Positions 1-5,167 of a stretch of DNA of 5,707 nucleotides are shown here, piece by piece (positions within the stretch are counted from its first letter, which is position 1; each line of letters starts with the position of its first letter). The stretch comes from an uncultured Chloroflexota bacterium. GTDB taxonomy: Bacteria > Chloroflexota > Chloroflexia > Chloroflexales > Roseiflexaceae. The DNA is taken from assembly GCA_903871975.1 (NCBI GenBank), contig CAIQIY010000052.1, forward strand, positions 1 to 5,707, given 5' to 3'. A program made the translations under genes and the position numbers. Under the pieces are notes generated by a model. That model saw only the letters and a list, made by a program, of their open reading frames with translations, ran no database searches and was not told the origin of the DNA.

Positions 1-628
1 CGCCGACGATCCGCAGCGAGGCTGCCGGCGGGTAGATGTAGGTGTTGCGCACCATGTATTCTTTGAGGATATCGTTCTGGATGGTGCCGCTCAGACGCTC
101 CGGCGGCACGCCCTGTTCCTCGGCGGCGACGACGAACAGGGCGAGGATCGGGATCACTGCGCCATTCATCGTCATCGAGACCGATATCTGCCCGAGCGGA
201 ATGCCGGCGAACAGCTCGCGCATGTCGAGGATCGAATCGATGGCAACACCGGCCATGCCGACATCGCCAACCACCCGCGGATGATCGGAGTCGTAGCCGC
301 GATGAGTTGCCAGATCGAAGGCGACCGACAGACCACGCTGCCCGGCGGCGAGATTGCGTCGGTAGAACGCATTGCTCTCGGCAGCCGTCGAATACCCGGC
401 ATACTGGCGGATTGTCCACGGCTGACTGCGGTACATGCTGGCGTATGGGCCGCGCAGGAACGGCGGTACGCCGGCGGTGAAGCTCAGGTGCTCGACATCG
501 GCCAGGTCGGCGGCGGTATACCACTGGCGCAGCGCAACCCCCTCGGCGGTCGTTCGCCCCGCTGGGCCGCGGTCGGCTTCGGCATGGGGCTCATCAAAGG
601 CGATCCGGGTGAAGTCAGGCTCGGCCAT
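1..628 (-). CDS. Methylmalonyl-CoA mutase large (catalytic) subunit, N-terminal part; runs off the window
   Basis: Adenosylcobalamin-dependent isomerase that interconverts methylmalonyl-CoA and succinyl-CoA in the cytoplasm, used in propionyl-CoA metabolism. About 209 residues are visible, against ~700 or more for the family, so only the start of the substrate-binding TIM barrel is present; the cobalamin domain lies outside. Near-diagnostic blocks, counted from the upstream ATG at 631, are PWTIRQYAG (71-79), SNAFYRRNLAAGQ (86-98), HRGYDSDHPRVVGDVGMAG (110-128), SVSMTMNGA (150-158) and GTIQNDILKEYMVRNTYIY (182-200). Tyr77 and Arg195 match Tyr89 and Arg207 of the Propionibacterium enzyme, which separate methylmalonyl- from isobutyryl-CoA mutases. 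Two ATG codons stand in tandem at 631 and 628. GGAGGT at 639-634 is only 2 nt from the first but 5 nt from the second, so I chose 628. The upstream ATG would give an ATGA overlap with the small-subunit stop. The product is very secure; the exact start is not. Confidence 0.96.
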   Translation of the reverse strand, partial: MAEPDFTRIAFDEPHAEADRGPAGRTTAEGVALRQWYTAADLADVEHLSFTAGVPPFLRGPYASMYRSQPWTIRQYAGYSTAAESNAFYRRNLAAGQRGLSVAFDLATHRGYDSDHPRVVGDVGMAGVAIDSILDMRELFAGIPLGQISVSMTMNGAVIPILALFVVAAEEQGVPPERLSGTIQNDILKEYMVRNTYIYPPAASLRIVG

Positions 629-2148
629 CATGCACCTCCCGGCGGTACGGGCATCAGCGCCGGCGCGTGGCGGTCGTCGGCATGCATCGGCGACATGTGT
701 GCCAGCTGTGCCAGTGGTTGTACGGCAGCCGCTGCGATCAGCTCGTCGAACGACGCCAGCGGCATCGGCACCACGGGAACGGCGTGGCGCGCAGTCGGCT
801 CAGGCAAGGCGTCGGCGTCCTCGTCGACGAAGTGGCTGGCGCCGACGATGGTGCGCGGCGTCGCTGCTGTGGCCATGATCGATGTGGTGATCAGCCCGGT
901 GGTGAGCGCCGGCCACAGGCCGCCGGCCGCCTCGATCTGCTGGAAGCGCTGCCAGGCGGCTCGTGCCAGCGCCGTGGTGCGCGCCTCGAGGTGCCACGAG
1001 CCACCGGCAAGATCCGCGATCTCGTCGAGGTGTGCCTCGTGTCGCACGATCAACTGCGTGGCACGCGCCAGCGCACGGCCGGCCCGGCTGCCCATCGGTG
1101 CATCGTACGGCGCGACGCTGATGATGTCGGCGTTGCCGATGGCACCGGCGACGGTCCCGAGGGTGTGGCGTACCGCGTTGAGCAATGGGTCGCGCCGCGA
1201 TGTGCCACGGCGTGCGCTCACGGCATGGATCGTACTGGCCTGGACGGTGTCATCGCCACCGAAGGCCGCCAGCGCACGTGCCAGCAACAGCCGCAGCGCA
1301 CGCAGCCGCGCTGCCCCCTCGAAGACCTGGCTGTCGAGCGCCACGCGGACGATCACGTGGCGGGCGATGGTGTGGAGTGGCACGTGCTGCGCCACGAGCC
1401 CACGCACGTGCGCCACGGCCGTCGCCAGCGCCAGGGCGAGTTCGTCGACAGCGCTGGCGCCTGCCTCGAATGCGACGGTGGCGTCGATGGCGATGGTGCG
1501 ACACGCGGGGGCGTGGCGTGCCGCCCAACGGGTCATGTCGGCGAGCTGCGCATAGGCGCTGGCCTCGCCGCCGCGCAGCACGCCGTACTGCAGCAGCTGC
1601 GCCGCCGGATCCCACGCACAACTGCTCACCCGACACGCGCCCCGGCTGGCGAGCGCCGCCAGCAACGCCGGGGCGGCCGCACCACCACACAGGTGCAGCG
1701 CCGGCGACGGCAGTGGTGGAATGTCGTTCAGCAATGCGGCGAGCGCGGCGGCGTCGTGCAGCATGACGCCGACGCCGGCCACGGGGTCACAGGCGATGCC
1801 GATCGCCTCGGGGGCGACTGCCAGCTCGTCGGCGAGCTGGCTGGCGGCTTCGTCCGGCGCAGCAGCGTCGACGATCTGGCACATCTGCCAGCCTCCGGCG
1901 TGGCGCGCACCGCGCCGGTACGGCGCGACCCCGGGTGCTGCCGCGATGTGTGCACCGGGCGTGGCAGCATCAGCCAACGCCGGGATTTCCAGGCCAGCCG
2001 CGTCGTGCAGCGCCAGGGCCCACACCGCGGTGGCCCCGAGCTCCTGCGTGATGTGCGTGCGCCAGGTATCCGCCGGCAGCGGGGCAAATGCCGTGAGGAT
2101 GCGGCCGTCGCCTGGCATCGTTGGCATACTCATCGTCGCGCGCTCCAT
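628..2148 (-). CDS. Methylmalonyl-CoA mutase small (non-catalytic) subunit, short form
   Basis: 506 residues, the predicted partner of the large subunit in a heterodimeric mutase. Family blocks seen are PGVAPYRRG (72-80), a long TIM-barrel region, RRDPLLNAVRHTLGTVAGAIG (318-338), the ADLAGGSWHLEA segment (378-389) and the AAWQRFQQIEAAGG helix (397-410). These follow the order of the classical small subunit. The protein then continues for ~96 residues of linker, rich in Ala, Pro, His and Met, and stops. The classical subunit has ~638 residues and carries a further cobalamin-binding-like domain, which I cannot find here. The barrel of such subunits is catalytically degenerate and serves in dimerisation. 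ATG 2148 is the first ATG after an in-frame stop at 2169-2167, but has only a weak AGAG upstream. The Met at 2133 has GGAG 9 nt before it and is a good alternative start. The stop overlaps the large-subunit start, which implies coupled translation and balanced output. Confidence 0.93.
   Translation of the reverse strand: MERATMSMPTMPGDGRILTAFAPLPADTWRTHITQELGATAVWALALHDAAGLEIPALADAATPGAHIAAAPGVAPYRRGARHAGGWQMCQIVDAAAPDEAASQLADELAVAPEAIGIACDPVAGVGVMLHDAAALAALLNDIPPLPSPALHLCGGAAAPALLAALASRGACRVSSCAWDPAAQLLQYGVLRGGEASAYAQLADMTRWAARHAPACRTIAIDATVAFEAGASAVDELALALATAVAHVRGLVAQHVPLHTIARHVIVRVALDSQVFEGAARLRALRLLLARALAAFGGDDTVQASTIHAVSARRGTSRRDPLLNAVRHTLGTVAGAIGNADIISVAPYDAPMGSRAGRALARATQLIVRHEAHLDEIADLAGGSWHLEARTTALARAAWQRFQQIEAAGGLWPALTTGLITTSIMATAATPRTIVGASHFVDEDADALPEPTARHAVPVVPMPLASFDELIAAAAVQPLAQLAHMSPMHADDRHAPALMPVPPGGA
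634..639 (-). promoter_or_regulatory. Ribosome binding site of the mutase large subunit, inside the small-subunit gene
   Basis: GGAGGT on the minus strand, within the last codons of the small-subunit gene. It lies 2 nt before the ATG at 631 and 5 nt before the ATG at 628. Normal spacing favours the second ATG as the true start. The arrangement suggests reinitiation or coupled translation of the two subunits. Confidence 0.75.
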
Positions 2149-2189
2149 GGCGTCTCTGTGCGCCCATCATCATCGCGGTGGACAATGCG

Positions 2190-2217
2190 CCGAGGGCACC
2201 CTTGCGGGTGCCCTCGG
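2190..2217 (-). terminator. Strong hairpin with GCAA tetraloop downstream of the tRNA pair; terminator-like but with no U-tract
   Basis: A perfect 12-bp inverted repeat (CCGAGGGCACCC and its complement) encloses a 4-nt loop. On the minus strand the loop reads GCAA, a GNRA tetraloop, and on the plus strand it reads TTGC. The stable form is therefore the one transcribed with the tRNAs. It starts 6 nt after the encoded CCA of tRNA-Asp and ends 41 nt before the mutase ATG at 2148. The bases after the stem are CGCATTGTCC, so there is no run of T as in a standard intrinsic terminator. It could be a weak terminator, a processing or stability element for the tRNA 3' end, or a leader structure for the mutase mRNA. 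Confidence 0.65.
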
Positions 2218-2222
2218 TACTG

Positions 2223-2299
2223 TGGCGGGGATGACGGGATTCGAACCCGCGGTCTCAACCTTGACAGGGTTGCATGTTAGGCCTCTACACCACATCCCC
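2223..2299 (-). tRNA. tRNA-Asp (anticodon GTC), CCA encoded
   Basis: A full cloverleaf can be drawn on the minus strand. The acceptor stem is GGGGATG/CATCCCC, the D stem GTGT/ACAT with one G-T pair, the anticodon stem CAACC/GGTTG with loop CTGTCAA giving anticodon GTC, and the T arm GCGGG-TTCGAAT-CCCGT. The body is 74 nt, with discriminator G (2226) as is usual for tRNA-Asp, followed by an encoded CCA at 2225-2223. It lies 25 bp downstream of tRNA-Glu with no promoter between them, so the two are probably one transcript separated by tRNA processing. Confidence 0.97.
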
Positions 2300-2324
2300 G
2301 AGAGACAGGTGCCGCGCACCGGAT

Positions 2325-2401
2325 TGGTGACCCCAGCGGGATTCGAACCCGCGATCTTCACCTTGAGAGGGTGACGTCCTAGGCCGCTAGACGATGGGGC
2401 C
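2325..2401 (-). tRNA. tRNA-Glu (anticodon CTC), CCA encoded
   Basis: A full cloverleaf can be drawn on the minus strand. The acceptor stem is GGCCCCA/TGGGGTC with a G2-U71 wobble pair, the D stem GTCT/GGAC, the anticodon stem TCACC/GGTGA with loop CTCTCAA giving anticodon CTC, and the T arm GCGGG-TTCGAAT-CCCGC. The body is 74 nt, with discriminator A (2328) and an encoded CCA at 2327-2325. It is the first gene after the promoter at 2464-2436. The CTC isoacceptor reads GAG codons, which should be common in such a GC-rich genome. Confidence 0.97.
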
Positions 2402-2421
2402 GGTTGTTTGGCTGACCGCTT

Positions 2422-2454
2422 CCGCGACCAACGGGACTATAGCACAGGTCGCGG
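2422..2454. repeat. 8-bp inverted repeat centred on the tRNA promoter -10 box
   Basis: CCGCGACC at 2422-2429 and its exact complement GGTCGCGG at 2447-2454 are separated by 17 bp. The middle of the gap coincides with the middle of the -10 box. One arm lies in the -35/-10 spacer and the other covers the expected start of transcription. It could be an operator, or a hairpin in transcripts reading through from the upstream operon. It has no U-tract and may be chance in GC-rich DNA. Confidence 0.45.
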
Positions 2455-2464
2455 GAAAATGCAA
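2436..2464 (-). promoter_or_regulatory. Sigma70-type promoter for the tRNA-Glu/tRNA-Asp unit
   Basis: On the minus strand the -35 box TTGCAT (2464-2459) is followed by exactly 17 bp and the -10 box TATAGT (2441-2436). TGC directly before the -10 forms an extended -10. Start of transcription is expected near 2430-2428, about 28 nt before the tRNA-Glu 5' end. It sits in the only AT-richer patch of the intergenic region. The match in sequence and spacing to the housekeeping consensus is good, and its position suits a constitutive tRNA operon. An inverted repeat is centred on the -10 box and is listed separately. Confidence 0.82.
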
Positions 2465-2471
2465 ATCGCCG

Positions 2472-2501
2472 CGGGCGTCAACATCAGGGCATCGGGCGTC
2501 A
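2472..2501. repeat. 9-bp direct repeat, 21-bp period, just upstream of the tRNA promoter
   Basis: CGGGCGTCA occurs at 2472-2480 and again at 2493-2501, a 21-bp period or about two turns of the helix. The nearer copy lies 7 bp upstream of the -35 box. The position and phasing would suit a transcription factor binding on one face of the DNA. I know of no factor with this site, and the repeat is short. Confidence 0.35.
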
Positions 2502-2520
2502 CGCAGGCACGGCTGCAGGG

Positions 2521-3303
2521 TCAGGGCGCCAGCGTCATGCCGACGCGATAGCCGCCATCGACCTGGAGCACGCTGCCGGTGATGTAGTCGGCGGCGTCGC
2601 TCGCCAGAAACACCGCCGCGTGGCCGATGTCGTCGGGGGTACCGAGGCGGCCCCATGGAATGCGCGCTCCGGTGCGGCGCAACTCGTCCTCGCTGGCGAA
2701 GCTACGCTCGCCGGGCGTGTCGATCGCGCCGGGATTGATCACATTCACGTTGATACGATAGGGCGCCAGCTCGGCCGCCAGCGTCGGACACAGCTGGTTG
2801 ATCGCGGCCTTGGCCATATTGTAGGCTGCGCTCGTCGGCATCGGCACCTGGGCCAGAATCGAGCCGATGATGATCAGCTTGCCCGGCCCACCACGGCCGA
2901 CCATGTGGCGCGCTGCGGCCTGGCAGGTGTGGAAGACGCCAAACTGGGTGACCTCGGTGGTGCGCAGGACATTGGACCAAGTGGCATCGACGACCGGCTC
3001 GCGGATGGAACGAGCCGCATTGGCGACGGCGATGTCGACCCGGCCGAACGCATCGACGGCTGCAGCCACCAGCGCGCCGGCAGTCTCGGGCGCCGCGATG
3101 TCGCCGACGCAGGCCAGCGCGCGCCGCCCCAGCTGCTCGATTTCGACGGCTGTCGCATGGACATCGGCGACGCCAGGCTGGGCAGGATCCAGGTCGTTGA
3201 GCACGCAGTCGGCACCTTCACGCGCGAGCGCCAGTGCGATGCCACGCCCGATCCCGCGTGCGGCACCCGTCACCAGCGCAACCCTGCCATCGAGTCGTCC
3301 CAT
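2521..3303 (-). CDS. SDR-family NAD(P)-dependent oxidoreductase
   Basis: 260 residues, the usual length of a classical short-chain dehydrogenase/reductase, a soluble cytoplasmic enzyme oxidising an alcohol or reducing a ketone. The Rossmann cofactor motif TGAARGIG is at 12-19, with acidic Asp37 after the second strand, which favours NAD. GDIA at 67-70 contacts the adenine. Catalytic Ser148 and the Y161NMAK165 motif are present, followed by NPGAIDTPGER (190-200) and a C-terminal GSVLQVDGGY. The usual NNAG is replaced by ANAA (94-97), and the loop before GVF is about three residues longer than usual, without an obvious catalytic Asn. This looks like a distinct SDR subgroup. ATG 3303 is chosen because AGGAGG lies 5 nt upstream, overlapping the stop of the preceding hydrolase gene; an upstream extension of this frame is just overlap with that gene. 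It is the last gene of the cluster, and the substrate is unknown. Confidence 0.93.
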   Translation of the reverse strand: MGRLDGRVALVTGAARGIGRGIALALAREGADCVLNDLDPAQPGVADVHATAVEIEQLGRRALACVGDIAAPETAGALVAAAVDAFGRVDIAVANAARSIREPVVDATWSNVLRTTEVTQFGVFHTCQAAARHMVGRGGPGKLIIIGSILAQVPMPTSAAYNMAKAAINQLCPTLAAELAPYRINVNVINPGAIDTPGERSFASEDELRRTGARIPWGRLGTPDDIGHAAVFLASDAADYITGSVLQVDGGYRVGMTLAP

Positions 3304-3308
3304 GTCGT

Positions 3309-3314
3309 CCTCCT
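3309..3314 (-). promoter_or_regulatory. Ribosome binding site fixing the start of the downstream SDR gene
   Basis: AGGAGG on the minus strand, 5 nt before ATG 3303. Its first A is also the last base of the TGA stop (3316-3314) of the hydrolase gene. It decides the 3303 start over the long in-frame extension upstream. Confidence 0.85.
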
Positions 3315-4153
3315 CACACCACCGTATCGAGCAGCGAGCACAGGGTACCACCGACGATGTCGGGCAGATCGGTGGCGCCGAGGGCCGGGATCTGCCCGAG
3401 GACATCGATGGTCTGCGCAAAGCTGAGCCACTCCAGGCTGGGGCTGTAGTCGGAGCCCCACAGCAGGCGGCGGGTGCCGAACGCGGCGACCAGCGTCGCA
3501 ACGTACGGCCAGGCGGCCTCGTGGGGGTAGGCGTGTCCGGGGTCGCTCAGGGCATAGAATCCGCTGAGTTTGACGAACACCGCCGGAAATGCTGCCAGTG
3601 CGACGACGGGGCCCAGCGCATCGGCGGGCACGGCAGCGTTCACCTGCCGTCGCGGCGGCAGGCCGAGGTGCGATACGAGCACGCGCAATGCCGGATGCCG
3701 CGTGAGGATGGGGGGCCATGCCGCCCAGGCTGCGCCGCGCGCGTTGACGCTCAGCAGCCAGCGGTGCTGCTCGAGCCAGTGCCAGACGGCAGCGGGGACG
3801 GCCGCCAGCCCGGCGAGATCGGCCGCTTCGAACAGGTACAGGCTGATGCCGATGAACCCTTGTCGCCGGCGCTGCTCGAGCCAGGCCGGCGTGAGCGCAG
3901 CAGGGTGGGCATATGCCGTCGGCGCGATCCAGCGATGCTGCTCCAGCAGGCTGGCGAGGTACTCGTTGTTGCCGAGCGCCCACGGCTGCCCCTCGTAACC
4001 GACGACCAGCGCCCGAGTGATGGCGTGGCGTTCGGCCAGCGCCGTGTACAGCGTCAGCTCGTCGGGCACGATCCGGCGGCAGTTGGCGGGCAGCAGGTCG
4101 GCATACCCCGGGTGGAACAGGTGGATATGGGCATCGGCGCGCTGCATCGTCAT
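3314..4153 (-). CDS. Amidohydrolase-fold metal-dependent hydrolase (possible sugar lactonase)
   Basis: 279 residues, typical of small TIM-barrel hydrolases of the amidohydrolase-2 type, which include lactonases such as L-fuconolactonase, and also some decarboxylases. The metal-binding HxH is at His9 and His11 (DAHIHLF). Further family marks are SHLGLP (161-166) with His162, VKLSG (194-198) and GSDYSP (233-238) with the catalytic Asp235. I see no signal peptide or membrane segment, so it should be cytoplasmic. ATG 4153 overlaps the stop of the upstream gene as ATGA; the Met at 4147 sits 6 nt after GGGGG and may be the real start. Lying between a Gfo/Idh oxidoreductase and an SDR enzyme, hydrolysis of a lactone made by a sugar dehydrogenase is a reasonable role. 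That role is inference from context and family; the fold is secure. Confidence 0.9.
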   Translation of the reverse strand: MTMQRADAHIHLFHPGYADLLPANCRRIVPDELTLYTALAERHAITRALVVGYEGQPWALGNNEYLASLLEQHRWIAPTAYAHPAALTPAWLEQRRRQGFIGISLYLFEAADLAGLAAVPAAVWHWLEQHRWLLSVNARGAAWAAWPPILTRHPALRVLVSHLGLPPRRQVNAAVPADALGPVVALAAFPAVFVKLSGFYALSDPGHAYPHEAAWPYVATLVAAFGTRRLLWGSDYSPSLEWLSFAQTIDVLGQIPALGATDLPDIVGGTLCSLLDTVV

Positions 4154-5127
4154 CCCCCACGCTGTGCGGCAGCCTCAAGGTGTTCGAGCCAGCCGAGCAG
4201 GCGTACGCCATCCTCGTAGCGCGTGCCGACCGGCGGCGTTGCGCCGCGCGCGACCCGGCAGAACATGCGCAACTCCTCGGCGAGCCAGCCACTCGGTGCC
4301 GCCGGATCGCTGTCGATCGCCAGGGTGAGTGGCCATTCGTGGCGTTCGGCCCAGATGCTGACCGGCTGTGGATTGAGCTGCATCCGCCCCGCCCACCCCC
4401 GACCGTAGACGTCGAACCGATCGAAGCCGTCAGCCGGCATGCCGGGTGGCGTCAGGAACGAAGCCGTCAGGCCGGCCCACAGGCCATCGGCCCACTCGAG
4501 CCGGGCGACCGCGAGGTCGATCGCGCCATCGCCGTGCCGCTGATGCAGCGCGGCAGCAACCCGCACCGGCTCGGCATCGCCCGCCAGCGCGAGCACCAGC
4601 GCCAGGTCGTGGATCATCAGCAGGCGCAGCGGCGACTCGCCGCCGAACTGCGCGATCGTGACCTCCGGGCGGTGCCGCTCGGCCTGGATGTAGTGCAGCC
4701 GACCGCGCTGGAGTACCTCGCGCGCGATCTGGCGGAACTCGGGCGCGAACAGCACCACGTGGCCGAGCATGACGTTTCGCGACTGCGATGCGACCAGTGG
4801 CGCCAGACGCCGCGCCTCGGCCAGGGTCGGCGCCAGCGGCTTCTCGATCAGCACCGCCGCCCCGGCGCGCAACGCAGACTCGGCCAGCGCGATGTGGCTC
4901 GCAGTCTGCGTGGCGATCACCCAGGCTTCGGCGCCGGATTCGTGCAATGCCGGTTCGAGTGCACTCCAGCACGCGATGCCCGGCAGTTCGGCAGCCAGCG
5001 CCGCGCACGCTGCCGGATCAGCATCGACCAGTGCCACCAGCTTGGCTTCGGCCAGCCCGGCCAGAGTTCGGGCGTGGAGCCGGCCAAAGCGCCCGAGGCC
5101 GACCACGCCAATGCGCACCGGGTTCAT
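4150..5127 (-). CDS. Gfo/Idh/MocA-family NAD(P)-dependent oxidoreductase
   Basis: 325 residues, close to the family norm. The N-terminal Rossmann domain begins at once with GVVGLGRFGRLHA (7-19, GxGxxG at 10-15), then VDADP at 34-38. IATQTASHIALA (71-82) and IEKPLAP (94-100), with Lys96 of the EKP motif, follow. The C-terminal substrate domain starts with GHVVLFAPEFR (122-132) and has HDLALVLAL (173-181), whose His173 and Asp174 match the usual catalytic HD pair. Enzymes of this family oxidise or reduce sugars, inositols and related compounds at a hydroxyl or keto group. The start has GGGGAG at 5139-5134, 6 nt before ATG 5127. The stop overlaps the hydrolase start by 4 bases, which argues for a shared mRNA and coupled translation. 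The substrate cannot be told from sequence alone. Confidence 0.94.
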   Translation of the reverse strand: MNPVRIGVVGLGRFGRLHARTLAGLAEAKLVALVDADPAACAALAAELPGIACWSALEPALHESGAEAWVIATQTASHIALAESALRAGAAVLIEKPLAPTLAEARRLAPLVASQSRNVMLGHVVLFAPEFRQIAREVLQRGRLHYIQAERHRPEVTIAQFGGESPLRLLMIHDLALVLALAGDAEPVRVAAALHQRHGDGAIDLAVARLEWADGLWAGLTASFLTPPGMPADGFDRFDVYGRGWAGRMQLNPQPVSIWAERHEWPLTLAIDSDPAAPSGWLAEELRMFCRVARGATPPVGTRYEDGVRLLGWLEHLEAAAQRGG

Positions 5128-5133
5128 CGATCA

Positions 5134-5139
5134 CTCCCC
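5134..5139 (-). promoter_or_regulatory. Ribosome binding site of the Gfo/Idh gene
   Basis: GGGGAG on the minus strand, 6 nt before ATG 5127. It lies in the 40-bp gap after the upstream SDR gene, which shows no other recognisable signal. Confidence 0.7.
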
Positions 5140-5167
5140 AGCCGACGGCTACCGCACACCGTGCCGC

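Noticed and set aside
2164..2172. Three tandem ATG codons upstream of the small-subunit gene
   Set aside because: They are in a different frame from the mutase, and the frame they open leads only to an antigenic-looking GC-rich shadow inside the mutase gene.
281..2280. Long plus-strand open frames, including one of 537 codons (667-2280) and one of 424 codons (281-1555)
   Set aside because: They lie antisense to the two mutase genes, show no recognisable domain, are rich in Arg/Ala/Gly of the sort made by GC-rich antisense frames, and run into the tRNA region.
2170..2374. Short open frames on both strands with phrases such as GSNPV and GFEPA
   Set aside because: These are translations of the tRNA T-arm sequences, a known source of false small proteins.
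2503..2516. Imperfect dyad GCAG-N6-CTGC after the second SDR gene as a terminator
   Set aside because: There are only four outer base pairs and no T-run, so it is too weak to call. No intrinsic terminator for the upstream operon is visible.
3304..3501. In-frame extension of the second SDR protein to 326 residues
   Set aside because: The added 66 residues have no SDR similarity and overlap the hydrolase gene. The AGGAGG site 5 nt before ATG 3303 fixes the shorter form.
2867..4219. Plus-strand open frame of 450 codons opposite the SDR and hydrolase genes
   Set aside because: Its composition is that of an antisense shadow, it has no family motif, and the minus strand codes for two clear enzymes with complete motifs and ribosome binding sites.
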